DNA of 64,000 nt from the NCBI RefSeq assembly GCF_003337575.1, contig NZ_QPJM01000005.1, forward strand, positions 124,001 to 188,000. The letters run 5' to 3'. The notes beneath the pieces are model-generated. The model worked only from the letters and a program-made list of their open reading frames with translations. It had not been told where the DNA came from and did no database searches. How positions within the stretch are numbered: position 1 is the first letter of the stretch; each line of letters begins with the position of its first letter. Positions 1-8,570 of the stretch are shown here, piece after piece. The translations under genes were made by a program, and so were the position numbers. The DNA is from Phyllobacterium bourgognense. GTDB lineage: Bacteria > Pseudomonadota > Alphaproteobacteria > Rhizobiales > Rhizobiaceae.

Positions 1-782
1 TGTCGTTCACGGGATCCACCCGCGCCGGTGTTGCCGTGACCAAGGCTGCGGCTGATACGGTCAAGCGTGTATCGCTGGAGCTCGGCGGCAAGTCGCCGAA
101 CATCGTGTTTGCAGATTCGGATGTAGAAGCTGCAGTCAAGCGCGGCGTCGAGCATGTGTTCAACAATACCGGCCAGTCCTGCAATGCGCCGACGCGCATG
201 CTGGTGGAGCGCTCGGTCTATAGCAAGGCGACCGAAATCGCTGCTGAGACCGCCAAGGCTACAAAGGTCGGCGATCCATCGCAGGACGGTGACCACATGG
301 GCCCGCTTGTATCTGAGATGCAGTTCAACAAGGTACAGGGACTGATCGAGCAGGGCATCAAGGAAGGCGCGCGGCTGATTGCTGGCGGTACCGGACGTCC
401 CGAAGGCTTCAATCGCGGTTACTACGTCCGCCCGACGGTTTTCGCCGACGTCAACAATGACATGGTGATCGCCCGCGAAGAAATCTTCGGACCGGTGTTG
501 GCGATGATCCCCTTCGACACGGAGGAAGAAGCGGTAGAGATCGCCAATGACACGCCATACGGTCTTGCCGCCTACATCCAGTCGGGTGATCGCGAGCGCA
601 TCAAGCGCGTGTCGAAGCAGTTGCGTGCTGGCATGGTGCGCATTAATGGTGCCGACCATGCGGCAGACGCTCCGTTTGGCGGCTACAAGCAGTCCGGCAT
701 CGGGCGGGAAGGCGGTCACTTCGGGATCGAGGATTTTCTTGAAGTAAAGGCAATCAGCGGTTGGGAAGACAACGCTGCCTGA
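1..782 (+). CDS. NAD(P)-dependent aldehyde dehydrogenase, C-terminal part (5' end outside the window)
   Basis: The frame is open from base 3 (SFTGSTRAG...), so the gene begins before the window. The 259 visible residues are the C-terminal half of an aldehyde dehydrogenase, which oxidises an aldehyde to the acid with NAD(P)+. Seen directly: ELGGKSPNIVF with the conserved Glu, NNTGQSCNAP with the catalytic Cys, the EEIFGPV stretch, and the C-terminal PFGGYKQSGIGREGG element. The internal ATG at base 36 lies within the NAD-binding core and is not a real start. Substrate cannot be told from this half. The gene ends at a TGA and is followed by a dispersed repeat, not a clear terminator. Confidence 0.93.
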   Translation, partial: SFTGSTRAGVAVTKAAADTVKRVSLELGGKSPNIVFADSDVEAAVKRGVEHVFNNTGQSCNAPTRMLVERSVYSKATEIAAETAKATKVGDPSQDGDHMGPLVSEMQFNKVQGLIEQGIKEGARLIAGGTGRPEGFNRGYYVRPTVFADVNNDMVIAREEIFGPVLAMIPFDTEEEAVEIANDTPYGLAAYIQSGDRERIKRVSKQLRAGMVRINGADHAADAPFGGYKQSGIGREGGHFGIEDFLEVKAISGWEDNAA

Positions 783-808
783 ATGTCGGTTTGAAATTCT
801 ACTGCGAC

Positions 809-920
809 GGTCATCTGACGCGATTTTCTGCGCTTCCGGTGCTCACGTACCTTAAAGTACGCTGCGCTCCGGTTCTCGAAAACCACGCCATCTGACTCAC
901 CGCAGCGACTTTCAAGACGG
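809..920. repeat. Dispersed imperfect palindromic repeat, copy 1
   Basis: Non-coding sequence between the aldehyde dehydrogenase and mgtE genes, starting GGTCATCTGACGCGATTTTC. It matches copy 2 (7635-7744) over about 110 bases and copy 3 (22841-22918) in part. The centre folds as CGTAC-CTTAAA-GTACG (846-861), flanked by CCGG-containing arms. An open frame on the minus strand (716-994) is simply this repeat translated and is not a gene. Confidence 0.75.
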
Positions 921-976
921 ACACTGAGTTTTAACTGACGAGACGCCATATTTGTCAGGAAGGCAGGTGCGGATAG

Positions 977-2386
977 ATGGAAACAGAAACTCACCCGGAG
1001 TCCGCACCTGAAGACGACGATGTCAACATCTATGGTGAGGACGGTGCTGTCCGCACCTCCTATCTAGCGCGTGTCGGCGCCGCCATCGCGGACCGGGATG
1101 TTCTGTTTCTAAGGTCGCATGTCGGCAAGCTGCACCAGTCCGAGCTTGGTCACGTCCTCGAGGCTCTGCAGCCAGATCAGCGCAGAGCCCTCGTCGAACT
1201 TCTGGGCGACGAATTCGATTTTGCCGCACTGACCGAGGTCGATGAGGCGGTTCGCCTTGAAATCGTCGATGCGATGCCGAACCGGCAGATCGCCGAAGGC
1301 GTTCAGGAACTCGATTCCGACGATGCTGTCTACATTCTCGAAGACCTCGAGCAGGAAGACCGCGACGAGATCCTGGCGCAGCTGCCGTTTACCGAACGGG
1401 TTCGACTGCGCCGGTCCCTTGGCTACCCGGAGGAAACCGCTGGCCGCCGCATGCAGACAGAGTTTGTCGCGGTACCGCCATTCTGGACTGTCGGCCAGAC
1501 CATCGACTACATGCGCGACAATGACGATTTGCCCGAGTCGTTCTCGCAAATATTCGTTATCGACCCGATGTTCCGGCTTTTGGGCGCCATCGACCTTGAT
1601 CGCATCCTGCGTACCCGGCGCGACGTCAAAATCGACGAGATCACACACGAGACGCGGCATGCGATCCCGGCGACGATGGATCAGGAAGAAGCCGCGCAAA
1701 TCTTCGAGCAATACGATCTGTTGTCGGCCGCGGTGGTGGACGAAAACGACCGGCTTGTGGGTGTTCTGACCATCGAGAACATCGTGGACGTCATTCAGGA
1801 AGAGGCCGAGGAAGATATCTTGCGTCTTGGCGGCGTCGGCGATGAAGAACTGTCCGACTCCGTGCTATCCACGTCGCGCTCGCGCACGCCCTGGCTGGTG
1901 ATCAACCTGTTCACCGCCTTTCTCTCGGCATCCGTAATCGGATTGTTCGATGGGACCATCCAGCAAATGGTGGCTCTGGCGGTGCTTATGCCCATCGTGG
2001 CATCCATGGGTGGCAACGCAGGCACGCAGACAATGACCGTGACTGTCCGGGCACTGGCGACACGGGACATGGATATCTACAACGCCGGCCGCATCATTCG
2101 CCGCGAGGCTTCGGTGGGGCTTATCAACGGCGTCATTTTCGCGATCATGATTGGTGTCATTGCCGGTCTCTGGTTCGCAAATGTCCATATTGGCGGTATT
2201 ATTGCAGCAGCGATGATCATCAACATGCTTGCAGCCGCACTTGGTGGTATTCTGATTCCGTTGTTGCTGCATCGTTTCGGTGCTGACCCGGCCATAGCGT
2301 CGGCGGTATTCGTTACCACGGTTACCGATGTCGTCGGCTTTTCGTCGTTTCTCGGCCTGGCGACCTGGTGGTTTGGCTTCAAATAA
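977..2386 (+). CDS. mgtE: Magnesium transporter MgtE
   Basis: A 469-residue inner-membrane Mg2+ channel/transporter. Domain order as seen: an acidic MgtE N domain (about residues 35-140, with the repeats EALQPDQRRALVELL and ILEDLEQEDRDEILAQLP), paired CBS domains (about 145-265) that sense cytoplasmic Mg2+ in this family, a connecting helix, then about five membrane segments (about 295-469). The pore segment contains PIVASMGGNAGTQT, and the last part ADPAIASAVFVTTVTDVVGF, both typical of MgtE. The start is the first ATG; an AGGAAGG lies rather far upstream, so the ribosome site is weak. No M-box riboswitch is recognisable in the 190 bases before it. Confidence 0.95.
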   Translation: METETHPESAPEDDDVNIYGEDGAVRTSYLARVGAAIADRDVLFLRSHVGKLHQSELGHVLEALQPDQRRALVELLGDEFDFAALTEVDEAVRLEIVDAMPNRQIAEGVQELDSDDAVYILEDLEQEDRDEILAQLPFTERVRLRRSLGYPEETAGRRMQTEFVAVPPFWTVGQTIDYMRDNDDLPESFSQIFVIDPMFRLLGAIDLDRILRTRRDVKIDEITHETRHAIPATMDQEEAAQIFEQYDLLSAAVVDENDRLVGVLTIENIVDVIQEEAEEDILRLGGVGDEELSDSVLSTSRSRTPWLVINLFTAFLSASVIGLFDGTIQQMVALAVLMPIVASMGGNAGTQTMTVTVRALATRDMDIYNAGRIIRREASVGLINGVIFAIMIGVIAGLWFANVHIGGIIAAAMIINMLAAALGGILIPLLLHRFGADPAIASAVFVTTVTDVVGFSSFLGLATWWFGFK

Positions 2387-2435
2387 CATCCGTTTGGTGA
2401 ATTATGGACTAAAGTTTACAACCGAATACAATCGT

Positions 2436-2458
2436 GCAATTGACTTTTACGTAATTGC
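2436..2458. promoter_or_regulatory. Dyad upstream of the MerR regulator gene
   Basis: GCAATT and AATTGC flank an 11-base centre containing TTTACGT. It lies 44 bases before the MerR gene. MerR proteins of the acyl-CoA/branched-chain type (LiuR-like) bind TTTACGT-rich palindromes, so this may be an autoregulatory operator. That assignment is inference. Confidence 0.35.
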
Positions 2459-2501
2459 GTGAGCAAAAGATTCAATCGATACAACTGGGGCTGTGTCTGC
2501 A

Positions 2502-2888
2502 ATGCGCGAGTATTACACCATTACTGAACTGACACGGGAGTTTGGCGTGTCGACGCGTACATTGCGGTTCTACGAGGATGAGGATCTGATTCATCCGGTC
2601 AGACGTGGACGCACCAGACTGTTCCGGCCGTCCGACCGGCATTTGCTCAAGCAGATTCTTCGGGGCAAACGGCTCGGGTTCTCCATTGCCGAGATTCAAG
2701 AGATAATCCAGATGTACAAAGAGCCGCCTGGAGAAATGGGGCAGCTGCATCTGATGATGAAGCGCGTCGAGGAAAAGCGCGCAGAGCTGCGCCAGAAGCG
2801 CCGCGACATCGAGGAAACCCTGGCCGAACTCGATCAGGTCGAGGAAGGCTGTATCGAGCGCCTGGCGGAACTCGGCGTAAATACATAG
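2502..2888 (+). CDS. MerR-family transcriptional regulator
   Basis: A 128-residue MerR-type regulator. The N-terminal winged helix-turn-helix is clear (YYTITELTREFGVSTRTLRFYEDEDLI, read in two overlapping pieces), followed by the wing RRGRTRLFRPSDRHLLKQI and a long dimerisation coiled coil rich in E, K and R (about residues 80-120). There is no cysteine cluster, so it is not a metal-sensing MerR; it looks like the members linked to acyl-CoA or branched-chain amino-acid catabolism. ATG 2502 is preferred to GTG 2493 because GGGG at 2487-2490 is spaced correctly only for the ATG. It converges on the DUF1624 gene, with a 3-base gap. Confidence 0.88.
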   Translation: MREYYTITELTREFGVSTRTLRFYEDEDLIHPVRRGRTRLFRPSDRHLLKQILRGKRLGFSIAEIQEIIQMYKEPPGEMGQLHLMMKRVEEKRAELRQKRRDIEETLAELDQVEEGCIERLAELGVNT

Positions 2889-2891
2889 CTT

Positions 2892-3863
2892 TTATTGCGG
2901 CATGTTCTCCTGTGTGCAGATGCCAGCGATTTCCTGCATCTGCGGATCGTTTTGATCGCGCTTTCCGGCAAACATGTCATCGAAGATGCCCTGCGCTTCG
3001 GTCTGCCCGATGACGCAATCGCAGAACTTCTCGCAAAATGCCTTGTCGTTGTCGTTCTGGCAGCTCTGCACACAGGCCTTGCCGAAGACCTCGCGTGGTG
3101 CCGGGACCGCCGGTGGGAACAGTTGCGAAAAAAGAAAAATAGAAGCGATGATCACTGGCTGGTGGATCAGGTAGAAGGCGAGGCTGTGCCTGCCGATGAA
3201 ACGCAGGCCGCGATCGAGCCAGGATGGAGCGATGTTTCCGGCAAACAATTTGAGCGCATCGAAATGTTGCATCGTCTTGGCGAGCGCCATCCCTGCAAGA
3301 ACGGCGCCGAACCATGGAAAGATCGGGACGTAATCATTTGATCTTATGATGATTTCCGAGAGGCCGAGCGGCCAGAATAGCGGTGCGTCGAATGCCGGCG
3401 AGACGAAATAATACGGAAGGGCGATGACCGCCGCTGCTGCCGCAGCAATAACCAGCGCAGGCAACCGCAAGAACAAAAGTCCCAGAACACTCGCCGCCGC
3501 TATTTCATGCAGGATCCCGAAAAACACGAAGCTCTGCGGGGTGACGTACATTGTGGCAAGCGTGATCGCCAGTGCGGCAGCGATGATCTGGGTGAGGCGA
3601 ATGCCAAACGAGCGCCAGCGAATGCCGCGCCCATGCGCCAGCACAAGGCTGAAGCCAACAAGCGCGAGGAAAGTCGAGGCGATGACGCGGGCGTACAGTT
3701 TCCACGCGCCATGGCCGGTTGTTCCGGGTTCGAGATAGCCGAAAAATTCGAAATCCCAGCCTGTATGGTAGGTCGCCATGGCAATAAGGGCGATACCGCG
3801 CAACACGTCCAGCTTGCCGAGACGCGTCTTCGTGGGAGAGTTCAAGGTCTCGGCTTTATTCAT
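2892..3863 (-). CDS. DUF1624 (heparan-alpha-glucosaminide N-acetyltransferase-like) membrane protein with Cys-rich C-terminal tail
   Basis: An integral membrane protein of about 323 residues. It begins with the DUF1624 signature LDVLRGIALIAMATYHTGWD and has about eight to nine hydrophobic segments; HSLAFYLIHQPVI is typical of membrane acyltransferases. After the last membrane segment comes a soluble tail of about 75 residues with six cysteines (CVQSC, FCEKFCDC, GIC), which could form disulfides if periplasmic. An upstream extension to TTG 3920 or ATG 3911 is possible, but ATG 3863 puts the conserved domain at the usual distance from the N terminus. The acyl acceptor is unknown. Confidence 0.8.
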   Translation of the reverse strand: MNKAETLNSPTKTRLGKLDVLRGIALIAMATYHTGWDFEFFGYLEPGTTGHGAWKLYARVIASTFLALVGFSLVLAHGRGIRWRSFGIRLTQIIAAALAITLATMYVTPQSFVFFGILHEIAAASVLGLLFLRLPALVIAAAAAAVIALPYYFVSPAFDAPLFWPLGLSEIIIRSNDYVPIFPWFGAVLAGMALAKTMQHFDALKLFAGNIAPSWLDRGLRFIGRHSLAFYLIHQPVIIASIFLFSQLFPPAVPAPREVFGKACVQSCQNDNDKAFCEKFCDCVIGQTEAQGIFDDMFAGKRDQNDPQMQEIAGICTQENMPQ

Positions 3864-4005
3864 GTGTCCAAAACTCAATAGTTGCAGCAATTGGCGCAAG
3901 CTAGGCGACATGGCTGGCAAAATCCATGGCCGTGGCGCGCGGGTACGGGAAGTTTTTCTTACCTATTCAAAGGTTTCTGTGAAACGGACATAATATGTCG
4001 CTTGA

Positions 4006-5277
4006 TTGACTGCTATCGCTCGTCGTGGAGCCGAAACTCCCGGCGACGCTCGAATCAATGCCCCCAAAGTCATCCCAGTGATCAATCAGGTTCGCCATCC
4101 TATCTGGATTACCACGGCCAAGCGCCCAACGGCGCGGGTCTTCGCGATCCTCTTTGGCATCGAATCAATGGCACGGGCGATCATTACCAGTGTCGTGCCG
4201 ATTCAGACCTACGATCTCATGCAGAGCGAGCGCGGGGTCAGCATCCTATACACCTGCATGTCATTGCTCGGGCTGATCTCGACGCTGTCGATCCCGCTGC
4301 TCATCGTTCGTATTCCCAGGCGCTGGGTCTACACGGCCGGAACCGTGTCGCTGATCCTCGGGTGCTGTGCCTTCGCGCTCGATACGCTGCCGGGGCAGGC
4401 AGCCGGGCTATTTCTGCGCACGTTCGGTTCGGGAACCTTGTCGATCACGCTCAGCCTCTACATCATGGATCACATCAAGAAGGGTGAACTGGTCCGCGCA
4501 GAGTCCGTGCGCATGGCAACGGCGACGCTTGCCTGGACCGCCGGTCCGTTTCTCGGCGTCTTCCTCTATACACAAGTCGGGATGATCGCGCCGTTCGTAC
4601 TATCGATAGGTTTCTCGCTGCTGCTGCTGACGCTGTTCTGGTATTTCCGTCTGAGCGATAATCCGGCGCTGCAAAAAGGTCCGAGCCGCCCGGCCAATCC
4701 TATCGCCAATGTGCGCCGCTTCGTCGTGCAGCCGAGATTGCGGCTGGCCTGGCTGATCGCCTTTTCGCGCTCGTGCTACTGGAGCACGTTTTTCGTCTAC
4801 GGGCCGATCCTCATGGTGGCGACGGGGCAGGGCAATCTTGCCGGCGGTCTTCTGGTTTCGCTCGGCAACCTGTTTCTCCTCGGCTCGATCCTCTGGGGCA
4901 AGGTTGGCATGGCCAAGGGGCTGATGCGGACGATTTCCGGTGTATTTGTATTGCTGGCCGTGGCACTCATAGGAGCGGGCCTTGCCGGCGAAAGATTTCC
5001 GATGGTGGCTGCGATCATGCTGCTTTTTGGAGCGTTTTTCTGCGTGGCTATCGACACGCTTGGCTCAACGACATTCATTCGCGCAGTCCATCCGCATGAA
5101 CGGGCACAGATGACGGCGGTTTACCGGACCTATCTAGATTTTTCCGAGATCTTGCCTGCGTTTTTCTACTCGATCATCCTGACGTTTTTCCATCTCGGCT
5201 CGATCTTCATTGCGCTGGCAATGCTGATGATATTCACGGCCGTGTTCGTCTGGCGTTATCTGCCGCGCGGCCTATAG
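4006..5277 (+). CDS. Major facilitator superfamily transporter
   Basis: A polytopic membrane protein of up to 423 residues with about twelve hydrophobic segments in two halves, split by a basic loop near residue 230 (NPALQKGPSRPANPI). The pattern (RVFAILFGIESMARAII, SLLGLISTLSIPLLI, FLRTFGSGTLSITLS) is that of MFS exporters; the substrate cannot be predicted. The start is uncertain: TTG 4006 opens the frame, GTG 4078 is another option, and neither has a good ribosome site. It runs tail to tail with the DUF599 gene, overlapping by 6 bases. Confidence 0.85.
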   Translation: MTAIARRGAETPGDARINAPKVIPVINQVRHPIWITTAKRPTARVFAILFGIESMARAIITSVVPIQTYDLMQSERGVSILYTCMSLLGLISTLSIPLLIVRIPRRWVYTAGTVSLILGCCAFALDTLPGQAAGLFLRTFGSGTLSITLSLYIMDHIKKGELVRAESVRMATATLAWTAGPFLGVFLYTQVGMIAPFVLSIGFSLLLLTLFWYFRLSDNPALQKGPSRPANPIANVRRFVVQPRLRLAWLIAFSRSCYWSTFFVYGPILMVATGQGNLAGGLLVSLGNLFLLGSILWGKVGMAKGLMRTISGVFVLLAVALIGAGLAGERFPMVAAIMLLFGAFFCVAIDTLGSTTFIRAVHPHERAQMTAVYRTYLDFSEILPAFFYSIILTFFHLGSIFIALAMLMIFTAVFVWRYLPRGL

Positions 5278-5991
5278 GTCAGCGCTGACGCTGTTCTGCA
5301 TCAGCACGTCGCGTGCCCGGGAAAAGAACTGGCGTCTGAGCAGCACGATGGCAACCAGCGACGTGGTGATCATGAAAAGCACGGGATGCAAAAACCATCC
5401 GAGATATCCGATTGAAAAGAAGATACCGCGCAAGCCGCTGTTGAAATGCTGGCCTGCCTGAATGTTGATCCCTGCGGCGCGATTGATTCCCGCAAGCACA
5501 ACCGGATCGTCTGGACCCTTGTCGCGCGCCATTGGAACGCTGCCGATCAAGATCGAACAATAGTTGAAAAGACGATATGACCAGGCGAATTTGAAGAATG
5601 CATAGGCGAAGAGAACGAGAAGCCCAAGGATTTTTGTTTCAAACAATTGCTGGGTGGTATTGCCGAGGAACGGCAGGTCGTGAAACAGCGTCAGAACGCG
5701 GCCGGAGGAGTTCAACAGACCGAAACATCCACCGATCGCCAGAATGGAGGTTGAGGCAAAAAAGCCGGTGCCCTGCTGCAGACCGATCATGATGCTCGTG
5801 TCGATCATGCGCAATTCGCGTGTCGCCATGGTCGCCATCCATTGCCGCCGCGCCTGGTTCATCTCGTAGGTCAGCGATTTTTTGCCAAGAAACCCATTTG
5901 CGGTGGTGTGGGAATACAGCGCCCAAACAATGAAGAAATAGACCAGGGCGACTATGTCGAGCCAATAGGATGTGTTCGGGGCAGCTTCCAT
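5272..5991 (-). CDS. DUF599 family membrane protein
   Basis: A 239-residue protein of the DUF599 family (COG3821). Seen: an N-terminal membrane segment (IVALVYFFIVWALYSH), a conserved soluble part with NQARRQWMATMATRELRMID, then three or four more membrane segments. The family is uncharacterised. It ends inside the last codons of the convergent MFS gene. Nothing in the neighbourhood indicates its role. Confidence 0.85.
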   Translation of the reverse strand: MEAAPNTSYWLDIVALVYFFIVWALYSHTTANGFLGKKSLTYEMNQARRQWMATMATRELRMIDTSIMIGLQQGTGFFASTSILAIGGCFGLLNSSGRVLTLFHDLPFLGNTTQQLFETKILGLLVLFAYAFFKFAWSYRLFNYCSILIGSVPMARDKGPDDPVVLAGINRAAGINIQAGQHFNSGLRGIFFSIGYLGWFLHPVLFMITTSLVAIVLLRRQFFSRARDVLMQNSVSADL

Positions 5992-6208
5992 TGGATCTCT
6001 CTTTGAGTAACAACTGACGATTCGAATGTACGTGAATTTGATAGCTTCGCAAATCTCGCGAACGAAGGGACTACAGGCTTTTTCTTTGACTTTTGCGCCG
6101 GCTGACTTATGTCGTAGAAACGCAAGGTGAAGTCGGTGTCGGGCTGCGGGAACCGGTGGCGAGCGACCATTATAGGCCGCGAATACTTCGCCCGGAAAAG
6201 GTGGTCAG

Positions 6209-7609
6209 ATGTTTCTGTCGGTTTTCGATCTGTATAAAATCGGCATTGGTCCTTCGAGTTCCCATACGATGGGTCCGATGACCGCTGGGAGCCTGTTTCT
6301 TGAGGAACTCAAGAGCGGGCAATGGCCTCGGCCGACCGGCGTCAAGGTCGACCGGTTGCGCGTGCATCTGCATGGTTCGCTGGCTTTCACCGGCATCGGC
6401 CATGCAACCGATCGGGCTGTCATTCTCGGGTTGTGCGGCCTGTTGCCGGCCACCGTCGATCCAAACGAGATGGACGCACTGCTCGAGACCGTGAAGCAGA
6501 CCAAACGCATTTCGCCCGAAGGCCATCCGTCCTATCGCTTCGATCCCGCGAGCGATCTCATCATGGATCGGCGCACACCGCTTCCCGGTCACGCCAACGG
6601 CATGGCATTTGAAGCCTATGACGTCGATGACCGGTTGCTCCTACGCCGGATTTTCTATTCGGTCGGCGGCGGTTTCGTCGTGACCGAAGAAGAGCTGGAG
6701 GCTGCGAAAACCCGCACCGCGCCGAAGCCGGAACATCCGGTGCCTTTCCCGTTCAAGAATGCCGCTCAGATGATGAGCATGGCGAAGGAAAGCGGTCTTT
6801 CCATTGCTGAAATGAAACGCAGCAACGAAGAAGTATTCATGAGCCGTGATGAGCTGAACGCGGGCCTCGACCGGATCTGGGCTGCGATGCGCTCCTGTAT
6901 CGATCGCGGCCTGGAGCAGGAGGGCATCATGCCGGGTGGCCTCAAGGTCAAGCGGCGCGCACGTTACCTGCACGACCGCTTGCAGGAAGAGTGGCGGCAA
7001 AACCGCATCAATCCGTTGCTCGCCAATGACTGGCTCTCTGTCTATGCAATGGCAGTCAACGAGGAGAACGCAGCGGGCGGGCGAGTTGTGACGGCGCCAA
7101 CCAATGGCGCTGCCGGCGTCGTTCCTGCGGTGCTGCGCTACTATCTGCATTTCCACGACGATGCCGATGACAACGGAATTCGCGACTTTCTGCTGACATC
7201 GGCGGCTATCGGCGGGGTGATCAAGACCAATGCGTCGATTTCCGGCGCGGAAGTCGGTTGTCAGGGCGAAGTAGGTTCCGCATCCGCCATGGCTGCCGCC
7301 GGACTTGCCGCAGTGCTTGGCGGTTCGCCAGAGCAGATCGAAAATGCCGCTGAAATCGCGCTGGAGCATCATCTCGGCATGACCTGCGATCCTGTTGCCG
7401 GTCTTGTGCAGGTGCCCTGCATCGAGCGCAATGCGCTTGGTGCGGTGAAGGCGGTTACAGCAGCTTCGCTGGCGGTGAAGGGCGACGGCACGCATTTCGT
7501 GCCGCTGGATGCCTGTATTGAAACGATGCGGCAGACCGGCGTCGATATGAACGAACGCTACAAGGAAACCAGTCTTGGCGGGTTGGCCGTTAACGTCGTC
7601 GAATGTTAA
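6209..7609 (+). CDS. sdaA: L-serine ammonia-lyase (single-chain, iron-sulfur)
   Basis: A 466-residue L-serine dehydratase that converts L-serine to pyruvate and ammonia with a [4Fe-4S] cluster. The N-terminal beta domain has [10 protein letters not shown] (residues 14-23). The C-terminal alpha domain has [13 protein letters not shown] and the cluster cysteines Cys351 (GCQGEVG), Cys393 (TCDPVAG) and Cys404 (VPCIER). Length and single-chain fusion match the proteobacterial SdaA/SdaB type. The start has a good ribosome site (AAGGTGG). A dispersed repeat follows the gene. Confidence 0.96.
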   Translation: MFLSVFDLYKIGIGPSSSHTMGPMTAGSLFLEELKSGQWPRPTGVKVDRLRVHLHGSLAFTGIGHATDRAVILGLCGLLPATVDPNEMDALLETVKQTKRISPEGHPSYRFDPASDLIMDRRTPLPGHANGMAFEAYDVDDRLLLRRIFYSVGGGFVVTEEELEAAKTRTAPKPEHPVPFPFKNAAQMMSMAKESGLSIAEMKRSNEEVFMSRDELNAGLDRIWAAMRSCIDRGLEQEGIMPGGLKVKRRARYLHDRLQEEWRQNRINPLLANDWLSVYAMAVNEENAAGGRVVTAPTNGAAGVVPAVLRYYLHFHDDADDNGIRDFLLTSAAIGGVIKTNASISGAEVGCQGEVGSASAMAAAGLAAVLGGSPEQIENAAEIALEHHLGMTCDPVAGLVQVPCIERNALGAVKAVTAASLAVKGDGTHFVPLDACIETMRQTGVDMNERYKETSLGGLAVNVVEC

Positions 7610-7634
7610 AAGACCTTTGCCAATCCACCCTGCT

Positions 7635-7744
7635 GGTCATCTGACGCGATTTTCTGTGCTTCCGGTGCTCACGGACCAACAAGTCCGCTGCGCTCCGATT
7701 CTCGAAAATCGCACCAGCTAACTCATCAGGCTGGATTCTCAACG
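7635..7744. repeat. Dispersed imperfect palindromic repeat, copy 2
   Basis: Begins with the same GGTCATCTGACGCGATTTTC as copy 1. The inner stem is CGGAC-CAACAA-GTCCG (7672-7687). Compared with copy 1, a T-A pair has become G-C while pairing is kept, so the hairpin itself seems to be selected. It lies between sdaA and the DUF1489 gene. Confidence 0.75.
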
Positions 7745-7816
7745 GTCTTTTGCGGCGCTTGTGGAGAAGCTGCCATTATGGTTGACGCCACAACCTGAAA
7801 GCGTAAATGCTAGGGC

Positions 7817-8254
7817 ATGGCCCTCAATCTTGTAAAACTCTGTGTCGGATGCAGTGCAATCGAAGAACTCGCCGCGTGGATCGATTTCAGGCTTGACGAG
7901 CGCAGGCGGGCAGGGTTGTCGGCCGAACAATTCCACACAACCCGCATGGTGCCAAAGCGCGTCGAGGAGCTGCTCGACGGCGGATCGCTCTATTGGGTGA
8001 TCAAAGGAAATGTCCAATGCCGCCAGCAACTGACGGATATCCGGACCTTTACCGACGATGAAGGTATCTCACGCTGCCACCTCGTGCTCGACCCGCGCAT
8101 CATTCCAACGGAATGGCAGCCGCGCCGGGCGTTTCAGGGCTGGCGTTATCTGACCAGCGAAGACGCGCCCTTCGATGAGGGGCACGGCAAGATCGGGCGG
8201 GCGAAACTGCCGCCAGAACTGCGTAACGAGCTTGCGGCTCTAGGCTTGCTCTAG
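7817..8254 (+). CDS. DUF1489 family protein
   Basis: A 145-residue soluble protein matching the alphaproteobacterial DUF1489 family (COG5458). Characteristic stretches are LVKLCVGCSAIEEL, HTTRMVPKRVEELLDGGSLYWVIKG, CHLVLDPRIIPTEWQPRRAFQGWRYL, and a C-terminal LPPELRNELAALGLL. Function is unknown. The ATG follows a short non-coding leader with no strong ribosome site. Its stop overlaps the end of the convergent small ORF by four bases. Confidence 0.88.
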   Translation: MALNLVKLCVGCSAIEELAAWIDFRLDERRRAGLSAEQFHTTRMVPKRVEELLDGGSLYWVIKGNVQCRQQLTDIRTFTDDEGISRCHLVLDPRIIPTEWQPRRAFQGWRYLTSEDAPFDEGHGKIGRAKLPPELRNELAALGLL

Positions 8255-8520
8255 GAGACCCGAAGTCTTACTGCCGACACACCGTTGCGGCTGTCAGCGT
8301 GCAAACGCAGTCGCACAGGCGGCATGGCGGCGCGGCGTGTGCGCGCAGCCTGACAAAGCAGCACATTCACCAGATCCATGGTCTTGAAGGCAGAATTACC
8401 CCTGCGCAGGTCAGCAATCTTCATTGCAGCCTGTTGCAGGGCCTGCATGCCGCCGAAAAATGGCTTGGTTTCTCTGGCTGTCAGATCAGCCGGGCTATGT
8501 ATTTCTTTGGTACTGGACAT
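8251..8520 (-). CDS. Small hypothetical protein
   Basis: An 89-residue frame between the DUF1489 gene and the DD-carboxypeptidase gene. The ATG at 8520 has a reasonable ribosome site (AAAGGG, 8 bases upstream), which is the main reason to keep it. The protein has a Thr/Ser/Ala N terminus, a helix-prone middle (MQALQQAAMKIADLRRGNSA) and an Arg-rich C terminus (RTRRAAMPPVRLRLHADSR). No known family is recognised, and no signal peptide or membrane segment is seen. It lies downstream of the carboxypeptidase gene's stop in some other-strand shadows, so it could also be non-coding. Confidence 0.42.
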   Translation of the reverse strand: MSSTKEIHSPADLTARETKPFFGGMQALQQAAMKIADLRRGNSAFKTMDLVNVLLCQAARTRRAAMPPVRLRLHADSRNGVSAVRLRVS

Positions 8521-8570
8521 TCGCAAAACCCTTTACGCTATACAAATCGGGGTCTTTCAGATCGCGTGCC

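Noticed and set aside
716-994. Minus-strand frame of 92 codons over the end of the aldehyde dehydrogenase gene and the gap before mgtE
   Set aside because: Its central part is the dispersed repeat read as protein, it overlaps a real gene, and it has no ribosome site.
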